A stretch of 64,000 nucleotides of DNA. Source: Lathyrus oleraceus. Its lineage: Eukaryota > Streptophyta > Magnoliopsida > Fabales > Fabaceae. Position 1 is the first letter of the stretch; each line of letters starts with the position of its first letter. This document shows, piece after piece, positions 36,106 through 45,790 of the stretch. The notes under the pieces were generated by a model that saw only the letters and a program-made list of their open reading frames with translations, did not search any database and was not told the DNA's origin. The DNA is taken from the NCBI RefSeq assembly GCF_024323335.1, contig NC_066579.1, forward strand, positions 354,771,400-354,835,399, read 5' to 3'. Position numbers and translations under genes: made by a program.

Positions 36106-36584
36106 TGTCGCATTACGCGAAAAATCGGCGGGAAAAAGAAACAACAGAGCCGCCACCGTGCGTTATTTATCCCAAAAGAGGGAAAGGAAACGCTCGAAGT
36201 AAACCTGGATAGAACATGGTCTCGCGACCAGAGAAAGATGGGATCGGGAGTCGGTTATGCGAAGGGAAGGTATTAGCACCCCTACGCATCCGTCGTACTC
36301 GACGGGATCCACACACAAAAGGAAGGGTAAAGGTTGCTAAACACTGCTCAAACAAACACACACTGGCTGAAAAGAGACACAGAAAACAAAAGAAACTAAC
36401 TCGGCAGGATATCGCATCCTGGGCCTACATAGTCTGTCAGGCACAGACATCAGAGTCGACGTAGTTCGGGACAAGGGGAAACGGGCTCGCTAGGATGTCG
36501 CATCCTATGCATACGTATCTTCTCGGACTAGAGAAGAATCTGAGCACTCGTAGCTCGGCTAACGCACGCCAAACAAAACCACAC

Positions 36585-36800
36585 AGGAAACCGACTGCCA
36601 ATCGCTAGACTTACGTCAGACTCCACACAAAACAGGCAAACATGGAAACCGAATGCCAATCGCTGGACTTACATCAGACTCCGAACCAAACACACCCACA
36701 CTGGAAACCAAATGCCAATTGTTGGACTTACATCAGACTCCAAGCACACAACAATAGGATACGGAATGCCAATCGATGGTCTTACATCCATCTCCTAACA
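36585..36800 (-). repeat. Degenerate tandem array in LTR F
   Basis: Four copies of a unit containing ATGCCAATCGCTGGACTTAC on the plus strand. It is the counterpart of the array at 31140-31530 in D. Confidence 0.85.
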
Positions 36801-38120
36801 CACACAAGACAAAACAAAAAGGGCGCCCGAAGAGATCAGCTCATCTCCTGCCTACGTACCTCATCTGGTATGAGGATCAGGGCGACGTAGTTCCCGTACG
36901 CAGGGACAAAGGACTAGCCTAACCAGAGACTGGGAAATGACATACTAGAAGGGAGACTAACTCGAGCCTAATAGTTATCATGCAAATTCACCATGGTCCT
37001 AGGTCAAGGTTTCTATCTAACTTTCACGGGGAGCAAGCTAAACCTAAACAGCACTAGCAAAGCAAACAATCACACAAATAGCACACACTATATACAAACA
37101 AAGTGGGCTCACACAAGGGTAGGCTGTGAAACACAAGCCAACTGGCATCGGGTATTTTGTGCTCTTAACCCTAACATTGAGAGTTAGGGTGAAGCAGATG
37201 AAATGGGAAGTGAGGGGTGTGCCTCACAGCTCTTATCCCTGGCCTGGGAGAGCTTGACTCAAATAGAAGGTGTGGGAGTTCAGAAAGCAAGAACAAACAA
37301 GCTCAAAGAAGGCACAATTAGATGCATCAACTTAGCACAAGCCTAAAACAGAATCCAAACATGATAAAGACATCAAACCTAAGCCATAATAAACTTCAAA
37401 GTGTCTAGAATCAATTTGCAAAATTTCAAGTTCATATGATACACAACCAGCATTTCACAAATCATTGAAGTTCATGACTATCCAAAAGTCCACAAATGAC
37501 AAGCCAGAAAGGAAAATCCCAAACAAATCAGAAATCATTTCAAACATTCCTTAAAAATTCATGATCAATCCTAACATCCAGAAGAAGCATCATGCAAAAA
37601 ATCTCATCATTTGGCATTTAGTTGGCATGGAAAATAAAATCAACAAGTTGAGCAAGCAATGGTGTGACACACATTGTCACACCTACCTTAACCAAATCAT
37701 ATCTGAACAACAATAAATGAGAAAAATACAAACTCTACACCAAAAGTCAATTAGGATGTCTAGTTTAGGCATGCAAAGTTTCAAAAGCATTGGATGAAAA
37801 CTCATCATTTCACAAAGCATAATGGCAAGCAAGGTACAAGATAGCACACATGTGAACAATCCCTAAGCCAAATTAAAATCCAACCGTGCACAATTTCTGG
37901 AAAATAGTCATAAAAAAGTAGAAATCATGAGGAACAACATGCAAAAATTCCCAGGTCATTTGGATCATCCATCAATGAGTTATGAATTTTTGAATGAATG
38001 AAAAAAAAAATCATGAATGAAGCATGTATGAACATGAATGAGAAATGGAAATAAAATGCAAATGGCCTATTTGGAAATGCCTTCGCCCGGATTCGAAGTG
38101 AGTGGACATTTGAACTTGGC

Positions 38121-38149
38121 GCGTTTCATCATGAAACGCACCGTTTCAT
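38121..38149. repeat. Compound inverted repeat in LTR F
   Basis: Three alternating arms, CGTTTCAT, ATGAAACG and CGTTTCAT. They allow either a 9-bp stem with one central base (38121-38139) or an 8-bp stem with a 3-base loop (38131-38149). The core matches the hairpin of D. It lies about 0.8 kb downstream, on the minus strand, of the TATA-like run at 38955. Confidence 0.85.
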
Positions 38150-38954
38150 TAAGTATATGTGGCAGTGCAAATCAACATCAACCAATCATAACGCCAGGCA
38201 AGCAACACGTGGACCAACGCATGGCTACTAACAAGAAAACGCATGCAAACACACGCTTCAAAGATCAAACAGGTTTCTGGACAGAAAACCCTAAGTTCAT
38301 ACAATGTTCATACGTGTTCATACATTCAAGAACACAAATGCACAGAAATGCAAAACAAATACACCATTGCATTCATCTTTCAACATACATCATGGATCAA
38401 GACTTGGTTAATGCTAATTCAGACTATATCAAAAGAAACGAGGCCAAGAACATTCACATGCTAAACTTAAATCAACAGAACTCAGTCATTTCTTCATGGA
38501 ATTTCATGGAACAAAGCTCAGATTAATCACCAATGAAAGATCTACAGCAAGCATACAACAATTTCATGAATCGTGACATTCGAAATCTAACCTTGTTGGA
38601 ACTGCAGAAGTGAAACAGGTAGATTCAAGTCCTGAAATGCAGAAACAGTTGCTCCTCAGCTCTTGAATGAATGAATGGATGAATGTTGATAGCTCAATCT
38701 TGCACGATCTTGCTTAAATCTTCAACTGCCATTAATGGATGTATGCTTCAACAGTCTCGAATCTGCACGAAATCCTTGAAATCTTGCTTCCAAAATCTTC
38801 AATTATGCTTGTGGATGAAGGATTAATCAAGAACTAAGCAAGGTTTATGAAGAAATTTGATGAAAAAGTGAGAGAACCAAATGAAGAAAATTGTGCAAAT
38901 GGATCTAGATCTGAGAATTTTGATGTGTTAATCCAATTTCTGTTATAATTATGC

Positions 38955-38963
38955 TATATATAT
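38955..38963 (-). promoter_or_regulatory. Possible TATA box of solo LTR F
   Basis: TATATATAT lies about 1.0 kb from the LTR's start on the minus strand, similar to D. Confidence 0.4.
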
Positions 38964-39976
38964 GTTGTGCTAATGATGTATGCTAATCACAATTAAGCCA
39001 AATGCCAAGGATTAGTGGAAATGAAGGTGTAATGCCAATTTTGCAAATTCACCCTATATGCATGAAGACCAATGCTACAGTACACGGTTTTGGTTCCAAT
39101 TCACCTGAAAATGCCATGTAGAAGCCAAATGCAATGCTTGGGAGTGAAAACAATGCTTAACTTTTGAATTTGACTTTTCCCTCTAAAATTCAAATGGAAA
39201 GTCAAATATTTTTGTGATCAAAATGCATGGCTTATGATGCATGAATTGGATAGTACATGTCAAAACAAGAATGTTGCAAAAAGAACCACTTCAATTGGCC
39301 TTATGGTTCAAAAGTTATCCCCTTTTGAAGTTCAAATTCATTTGACCATGATTGATCCATATCTTCTCAACCATACATGAGAAATTCATGTTCTTGGACG
39401 TTTTGGAAAGGTGAGAGTAAGATCTTCAACTTTCATGTTGAACAAAATTTCATTTGAAACTTGCTTGGTCATGTAAACTTGAGGAGAAAACCTTTCCATT
39501 TTTGGCAATTTCCAATTACAGGTCACTTACTATTTTTGGAAACTTTTCATCTGACCTCAAATTCTTCATTGTTGATGTTTGAAATGTCAAATGAGACTTG
39601 TATGGACATGAATGAGGCCTCTCTAACCATCTCCCACCTTCAAATCCATGATTGAATGCATAGTTGACTTTGGTTGACTTTCTAGGGTTTCAGATGAATT
39701 GATCAATGACTGATGATCTCTGAGCCTCCAATCTTTGGCCAAACCACTTCAAAATGCTCCCTAGGTCATATGAACTCAATGAACCAACCCTAGGGCTTTG
39801 CTTCCATAGGAAATTCACTTGCTTGCTTGCACAACTGGATCTCCTGACCAGTCTTGACTGATGACTTGCACTTGGGCAATGGACAATGCAATGCTATGCA
39901 GTGGACAATGCAATGCTAATGACCTAAACATGAAAATGTATATGCAAAATTGAAGGTGCAAATTTGAGGTGCTACA

Positions 39977-39981
39977 CCAGC
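39977..39981. repeat. Target-site duplication of element F, right copy (CCAGC)
   Basis: Exact match to 36101-36105; E's LTR resumes directly after it. Confidence 0.93.
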
Positions 39982-41130
39982 GAAGGTGGTAGCGAACACA
40001 CCCAGACTTGGTCAAAAGCACAACCAGCATTTGCTCGCTAGGCGAGCCACTAGCGAGCTCCCAGCGAACAATTCCAGTAGCAAAACCACCTAAACTCGCT
40101 GGAGCGAAGGTGGAAGCGTGGGCTTCGCCTAGCGAAGGTTTCTTTGCCTAGCGAGCATGTGAAATCTGGACTTAGATATTTTCTGGGCGCAGGCACTTCT
40201 GGTGGCCTATTTTGGGGCTCGCTAGGCGAACCATTATGCTCGCCTAGCGAGCATGACAGCTCAGCAGCAGTACTATAAGTAGAAAGGGCTACTTTTTGGA
40301 GGAGACACTTAGCATTTCTTAGATATTTTTCAGATTGTCTTGGGATCATATTTTGTAACCTAGAAACACTTTTTCTTCATTTTTCTTCATCTCTTAACAT
40401 TATTCTACAAAAAGAAGGTGGATTCCCATTCAATCTCGATTCTTCGACTTGGATATTGATCAACCTTCAACCGAGACTTGTTGTGCAAGTCACCATGAAA
40501 ATGAGTGGCTAAGTTCTTCATTTTGTCAAGGTTAGATGTAGATGATCATAAGCTTTGTGTGTATATGGGATGATCTTCATTTGTAAACTCTTTAATGATG
40601 AATATATGGTGAAAACTTTGTTTCATCGATAACTCTTTGTGTTGGTTTATGATCGAGAGATGTTTACCAACTCTTTACCAGGTTTTCGTCCAATCTTGTT
40701 TGTTAGCTAGAGATAGTAATGAATGATTTTGTTCACCATAAAGTTGAACCAAAAAGTTGTCATTTTGATAGATTGTGTTAGAGATAAACAATGGATTAAA
40801 ATGGGAAAACCCAAAATGTGTGTTAGAGATAAACACATTGGGAGGACTTTGTGAAATAGTTTATCATCTAAAGGAGTTTATAAGTTTTGTTGATCGAACA
40901 TATACATGCAAAGTGATCGTCGAACCCTAACTTTGACAATCTTTATCAAATAGAAAAACCAAAACTTTTACCGCATTTTCTTACACTTTTATGCAAGATA
41001 CCGTGACTAAAACCAAAAACCCCCTTGTTACTACGAGTTAAGAATTAAAACAACTGTCGAACGACGGCGATATCTCACAATCCCTGTGGAGACGATAACA
41101 AAAACCCGACATACTAACCACATCTCAACA
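39982..41130 (+). repeat. Element E 5' LTR, segment 2
   Basis: This is the rest of the LTR after F. It matches 43614-44237 but has about 530 bases (about 40126-40655) that the 3' LTR lacks. More GCTCGC/GCGAGC palindromes lie at 40033-40260. A TATA-like TATAAGTA is at 40274. It ends ACATCTCAACA. Confidence 0.92.
40274..40281 (+). promoter_or_regulatory. Probable TATA box of element E 5' LTR
   Basis: TATAAGTA in AGTACTATAAGTAGAAAGG. The block with this box is deleted from the 3' LTR. Confidence 0.55.
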
Positions 41131-41133
41131 AAA

Positions 41134-41205
41134 TGGCGCCGTTGCCGGGGATCGAACCCGGGTCACCCGCGTGACAGGCGAGAATACTCACCACTATACT
41201 ACAAC
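41134..41205 (-). tRNA. Antisense tRNA-Asp(GTC) copy fused to the PBS of element E (pseudo)
   Basis: On the minus strand this reads as plant tRNA-Asp from nucleotide 4 to the CCA end. The acceptor 3' strand CAACGGC-G-CCA, T arm GGTTCGATC, anticodon loop CTGTCAC (anticodon GTC) and D arm AGTATAGTGGTGAG are all present. The first three bases (GTC expected) are replaced. One change in the anticodon stem gives a G-T pair. The CCA end is present, which plant tRNA genes do not encode, so the sequence came from a mature tRNA. The first 18 bases on the plus strand are the PBS. I read it as reverse-transcribed primer tRNA, not as a gene. Confidence 0.9.
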
Positions 41206-41209
41206 TCTC

Positions 41210-41836
41210 ATGAATATCCAGATTGATGTGGCGAGGATAATTGCTTTAGAGTTGAAGTCCATGATTGAGAGCGGGCTAAAGTCGGGGGCACGAGTTAACT
41301 GTCCCCTTGCTTTCCTGTGTCTCATCATGGCTTTGTGCCAACATGCGAGGGTAAAGCTACCCTCCCGGAGTCAAGTGAGGATCCGGCCAGCCATCGATGA
41401 CAAATATGTGGCCAAGTACTGCAAACCGAAGAACTTAAGGAGTAGTTCAGCTGCTGATGTTACCGGGGCTTCTAATGGTCCTGGTACTTTTGCTCAGGGA
41501 TCCGATCCTTTCCAGCAGGCTGTTTGCAACTATAATTGGGATTGGATGGCGGCAACTCAGCGCGCCATGGTAGATATTCATGATTCTATGCAGCTGTTAC
41601 AGTTGCAGGTGCGTGACCCCTCCGGTGAGCACTCGATGATGACGCGTGAGCAGTTTCTGCAGCACGCTAGCTGGCCTGTGGACAGGCCTATTTTCGGAGA
41701 AGGGGCGGGTGTCGGTGCTTCTACTGCTGGTGTTTCTGGTGGTGCTGAGGATGGTGATGACGATGATGATGATAGTGATGATGCTACCGGTTCTGAAGCT
41801 GGTAGTGATGAGGGTTTTGAGTCCTTTGAGGGCTAA
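41210..41836 (+). CDS. Element E ORF: C-terminal part of a putative plant transposon protein
   Basis: Open for 208 codons from ATG 41210, directly after the tRNA copy. Residues 1-75 (VARIIALELKSMIESGLKSG, then CPLAFLCLIMALCQHARVKLP) match what I recall of the C-terminal half of the putative plant transposon protein domain (PF20167). The usual N-terminal half is absent. The rest is low in complexity and ends in an acidic Asp/Glu/Ser run (DGDDDDDDSDDATGSE). No catalytic motif is visible. The abrupt start suggests that the tRNA junction replaced the beginning of the gene. Whether it is translated is unknown. Confidence 0.6.
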   Translation: MNIQIDVARIIALELKSMIESGLKSGARVNCPLAFLCLIMALCQHARVKLPSRSQVRIRPAIDDKYVAKYCKPKNLRSSSAADVTGASNGPGTFAQGSDPFQQAVCNYNWDWMAATQRAMVDIHDSMQLLQLQVRDPSGEHSMMTREQFLQHASWPVDRPIFGEGAGVGASTAGVSGGAEDGDDDDDDSDDATGSEAGSDEGFESFEG

Positions 41837-43249
41837 GTTTGTTTTATTTTATTGTATTTTTAGATTTTTTGTATTTTGGTATTAGTTATGTACTTTTGGG
41901 GTGTTTTGTCCCCCACGCACATTTTTAAAATTTTTAAGTAATAGTTATTGTTTATGTTTTTAATTTGTGTGTTTGGTTTAAATTTCTTTTGTTTTAATAA
42001 ATTTTTGGTTGTTGAGTGTCAAACCTTCTAGATTGGTTGCTCCTCAAAGAAGTATCCAATGAAGGTGCATCCGATCTTGGATGGCAATGATAAAAATAAA
42101 CAAGTGAATAATGCTAAGGTACATGGTTACCTTCGGTTAGAATTTTAGAATGCATTAAGAGTTTTACTCTTTTTGTAATTGAATATTGTTCTTTTTGCAA
42201 CATAATTGAATGAATGTTTCATATAGGACTTAAAACCATAAATTGTGAGGAAACCTCCATTGTACACTTAAATGTTGGATTCTAATAAACTTTGTTGATT
42301 CATTTGATTCATGTTTGGTCTTTTATTATTGTGATTTTGTGGAAGCAATTAGAAATGATCAAGGCGCTTGTTTTCTTATGAGCACAACCAGTTCCAAATA
42401 CAACTTACCTGTGAGCAGAGCGAGATGTCAAAAATCTTTTTTCTTGAAACCCGAAAATTTTTGATAATTGTTCTTTTGCCGTAAAAAGTCAAGAGCATTC
42501 ACTTAGGGTGAGTAAGAAATAAGTTGGGGAGAACGAAAAAGAGAATCGTAAGTGCCACAACTCTTGAAAAACCGAGCAAGCATTGAAAAAAAAATTAGAA
42601 AAGAGAAACATCTGTTTTGTAAATATGATGTAAAAGAAAAGAAAAAAATAGAGAAAATGAAAATGAATGCTTGCTTGGAAGAGAAATAGTGAAAAACAAA
42701 AATTGAGTTGTGAAATAAGAGTTGTCAAGGTTTCAAATGAGAAACAAAGGGAACGAAGTTGAGATGTGTGAATAGTGTACAGTGAATGTCTCTTTTGCAT
42801 CGACAATTTCGTTTTCAATGGCCTTAGAAATGACCCTTGTTTGTAAACCTAACCAAGCTACAACCGAAAAGTCCTTAGTGATCTTCGCGCTTCCGCATTT
42901 CCATTTATAATTGTTAGACATTGTATGAATTGAATTGATTTCTTCATTGTTTGTTGGAGAGTGAGATTATTCCCGCAGTTGCAAACGTGTAATTTCTTCA
43001 ATCCTTATTCGAAGAGGAGAGATAGGGTGATTCATTCAATATAATAGTGTTGTGGATTGTTACATGTTTTACATTGCTATAAAGTTTTAGGTCTTGTGCA
43101 TTATGTTATTCTAACCATTGGGAATTTGTATCTGGTTGATTCGCTTGTGTTTGAGCCGTTTTATCCAACTTCGGAGAAACCTTTTTCTTAAAGCAAATCC
43201 TCTTGTCCTTCAAGAGGCATACTTTGCTTGAGGACAAGCAAGAATCTAG
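41837..43249 (+). other. Element E internal non-coding region
   Basis: About 1.4 kb of AT-rich sequence without a supported gene. It ends with a purine-rich stretch (AGGACAAGCAAGAATC) leading into the PPT, as in Athila-related elements. Confidence 0.7.
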
Positions 43250-43260
43250 TTGGGGAGAGT
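43250..43260 (+). promoter_or_regulatory. Polypurine tract of element E
   Basis: The sequence TTGGGGAGAGT directly precedes the 3' LTR start. Confidence 0.85.
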
Positions 43261-44237
43261 TGTTAGATGCCCAAATGTGCTTATTTGAGCTATCAAATGT
43301 GGGCATCTTTCACTCCTTTTTGTTGCTAAAGTGTTCGAAACCGCCTTTGTTTTAGATGAATTGCAATACAATGTTAAACGATATTGGTACCTTTAATTTG
43401 TGCGTTATTGTGCAGGAATTAGGCATGAAATAATAGAAAATGAAGGCACAAGAAAGTTGGCAAGGGATCAAGAAAAGAAAGCATTCATCAGCATGCTCGC
43501 TAGGCGAGTGGTGTAACGAAGTACTCGCTAGGCGAGCACCCAGCGAGCTGCTAACGAGCATTCCTCGAATCTTACAGTAGCAAAAGTCAGCAAACTCGCT
43601 AGGCGAGCACCCAGGGAAGGTGGTAGCAAACACGCCCAGACTTGGTCAAAAGCACAGCCAGCACTTGCTCGCTAGGCGAGCCACTAGCGAGCTCCCAGCG
43701 AACAATTCCAGTAGCAAAACCACCTAAACTCGCTGGAGCGAAGGTGGAAGCGTGGGCTTGGTAAGGTGTTTACCAACTTTTTACCTAGGTTTTCATCCAA
43801 TCTTGTTTGTTAGCTAGAGATAGTAATGAATGATTTTGTTCACCATAAAGTTGAACCAAAAAGTTGTCATTTTGATAGATTGTGTTAGAGATAAATAATG
43901 GATCAAAATGGGAAAACCCACAATGTGTGTTAGAGATAAACACATTGGGAGGACTTTGTGAAATAGTTTATCATCTAAAGGAGTTTATAAGTTTTGTTGA
44001 TCGAACATATACATGTAAAGTGATCGTCGAACCCTAACTTTGAAAATCTTTATCAAATAGAAAAACCAAAACTTTTACCGCATTTTGTTACACTTTTATG
44101 CAAGATACCGTGACTAAAACCAAAACCCCCCTTGTTACTACGAGTTAAGAATTAAAACAACTGTCGAACGGCGGCGATATCTCATAATCCCTGTGGAGAC
44201 GATAACAAAAACCCGACATACTAACCACATCTCAACA
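43261..44237 (+). repeat. Element E 3' LTR (977 bp, internal deletion)
   Basis: It starts TGTTAGATGCCC and ends CATCTCAACA. Compared with the F-free 5' LTR of about 1505 bases, it lacks about 530 bases at 43758, including the TATA-like box. Remaining parts differ by scattered substitutions, so E is not recent. Confidence 0.93.
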
Positions 44238-44242
44238 ACAGG
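44238..44242. repeat. Target-site duplication of element E, right copy (ACAGG)
   Basis: Exact match to 35745-35749. Confidence 0.95.
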
Positions 44243-44604
44243 TGTTGTTGTTGAAGCTGATGTCAGAATGACATTTTGGCTGGTACAGGTGCTGGAGTTA
44301 CAGTAGCTGTTATGTTCATGAAGACTGTTTGTTGTGTGCACAGATTTAGGGGGAGAAGGAGTACCCTTGTGCATTTGTGTGTCTTACTAGTTGCATCCAT
44401 AACTAGTAATTCTGTTTGGTGCACAAATTTAGGGGGAGGAGAAGTACCCTTGTGCATGTGTGCATTACTAGTAGCCATAGCTAGTAATTGTTTTGCTTCT
44501 GCTGCTGATTAAACTATTGTTATGTTGTTTAACTGCTGATAGTTTACCTTGTGAACAAAAAGAACAGATATATGTTTTAGCCAAAATTTGCCAAATGGGG
44601 AGTT
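44243..44604 (+). other. Element C 3' untranslated region, part 2, with tandem PPT-like duplication
   Basis: It holds two tandem copies of an 83-base unit (44336-44418 and 44419-44494), each with GTGCACA, a TTTAGGGGGAG purine tract and a CTAGTAAT end. The real PPT, CAAATGGGGAGTT (44592-44604), abuts the LTR. No gene. Confidence 0.8.
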
Positions 44605-45785
44605 TGTTGATTCTAAGTGTTGGCAGCAAGTTTGCTAAAACAAAGAGTGTTCACAAGATGTTATGTGTGATGTCTTAACATGAGATATCCTATGTACCTG
44701 ATGGAGTTCAAGAATATGTGCATGCAGGATTGTTTCAGAATGCCACATACAAGGCCATGGATTCTGATATTGGATGTACCTGCTGGAGCTTAAATGAAAG
44801 ACATGTTCATGCAGGATTATTTCAGATGACATTCACAATGTCACGACATCTGATATGGCTGTACCTGCTGGAAGTTATAAAAGGAACTATTGGATTATGC
44901 AGGATTTTTCCAGGATGTCAGACCTGATGTCATGACATCCTGTACACAGAATATTCAATATGAATGTTTGGTGTTTTGTGATTGCACAATTAATGGCAAT
45001 CTTTGTATGATTGAAGATATGATTAGCTGGCGCATTCAATCATGGATTATAACCAGATTTACTTATTTTCCAAGGAGATCTAACCAGCTGTTATAAAAAG
45101 ATTTGATTGGAAAATAGATTTAGGGTTTTCAAGATGTCCAAGCCCAGCTGGATGCTTCTATAAAAAGGGACTTAGAAAACCTGTTTGAACACACAACCAA
45201 TATTGAGCGAATTATAGAGAGAGAGCTAGGGTTTGTGTCTGTTTAGTCGTGAGACTTGTAGGTCATTCAAGTCACCCATTGATGATTGAATTGGACTGAT
45301 TTGTGGTTGTAATTTGTCACTCTAAAGTTGTTAAGCAAGAGTGTGTGTCTTCTTGATCAAAGTTGTGAAGCAAGATCAAGAGTGTGTCTCCTTGATTGAA
45401 ACTGTGAAGTAAAATCAAGAGTGTGTAATTGAAAAGTATTTTCTTTTCACAAGGGATTGTTGTTTAAAATCACTGGTGTGTGATTGTAGGGAAGTGAGTG
45501 GGTTCTCATATATAAGAGTGCTTAGGTAGAAATTGCACGGGTAGAGATTAAGTGAGAAAGATTGTAACTTGTTGAAGTGTACGGAGAGTCTTTGAACTAA
45601 TTATATTTTAGTGAATTTCCTTCCTGGCTTGGTATCCCCCAGACGTAGGTGAGTTGCACCGAATTGGGTTAACAATTGCTTGTGTTATTTTCTTTACCAT
45701 TATGTATTTTTTATCCATTGTGTGTTAACAGATATTAGTGTCGTGACATTACCTTCGACATCTTGTATATGATACCAGAATTTCA
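44605..45785 (+). repeat. Element C 3' LTR (1181 bp)
   Basis: It starts TGTTGATTCTAAGTG and ends ACCAGAATTTCA. Its TATA box is at 45159-45166. It matches 24069-25250. Confidence 0.95.
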
Positions 45786-45790
45786 GTTAG
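45786..45790. repeat. Target-site duplication of element C, right copy (GTTAG)
   Basis: Exact match to 24064-24068. Confidence 0.92.

Larger units (their letters stand above)
36106..39976 (-). mobile_element. Element F: antisense Ogre-like solo LTR (3871 bp)
   Basis: On the minus strand it starts TGTAGCACCTC (39976) and ends GCGTAATGCGACA (36106). A perfect CCAGC duplication flanks it. Its interior is related to D: a shared block at 37140-37300 matches 30780-30930 in reverse, a tandem array lies at 36585-36800, and a hairpin at 38121-38149. There is no PBS or coding sequence, so it is a solo LTR. The 162-codon plus-strand frame near 38038 is chance. Confidence 0.92.
35750..44237 (+). mobile_element. 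Element E: non-autonomous LTR element with tRNA-Asp PBS
   Basis: LTRs at 35750-41130 (including solo LTR F) and 43261-44237 start TGTTAGATGCCC and end ACATCTCAACA; a perfect ACAGG duplication flanks them. The PBS matches tRNA-Asp, as used by Athila-type Ty3/gypsy elements, and the PPT is GTTGGGGAGAG. The interior (41131-43260) carries only part of one ORF and no gag, protease, RT or integrase. Without F the element is about 4.6 kb. It must have depended on another element's enzymes. Confidence 0.9.
24069..45785 (+). mobile_element. Element C: SIRE/Maximus-type Ty1/copia retrotransposon, pol deleted
   Basis: LTRs of 1182 and 1181 bases start TGTTGATTCT and end CAGAATTTCA, and a perfect GTTAG duplication flanks them. 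The PBS is initiator tRNA-Met type. Gag begins with residues typical of legume SIRE elements. Protease, a scrap of pol ending in RNase H, and a long env-like region follow. Integrase and the RT core are missing. D (27123-32557) interrupts the protease and E (35750-44237) the 3' region. Without these two, C is about 7.8 kb. It has gag, a pol remnant and an env-like part but cannot move by itself. Confidence 0.93.

Noticed and set aside
41134..41205. A functional tRNA-Asp gene on the minus strand.
   Set aside because: The first three bases are wrong, the acceptor stem cannot close, CCA is present in the DNA, and it sits exactly at the PBS of an LTR element.
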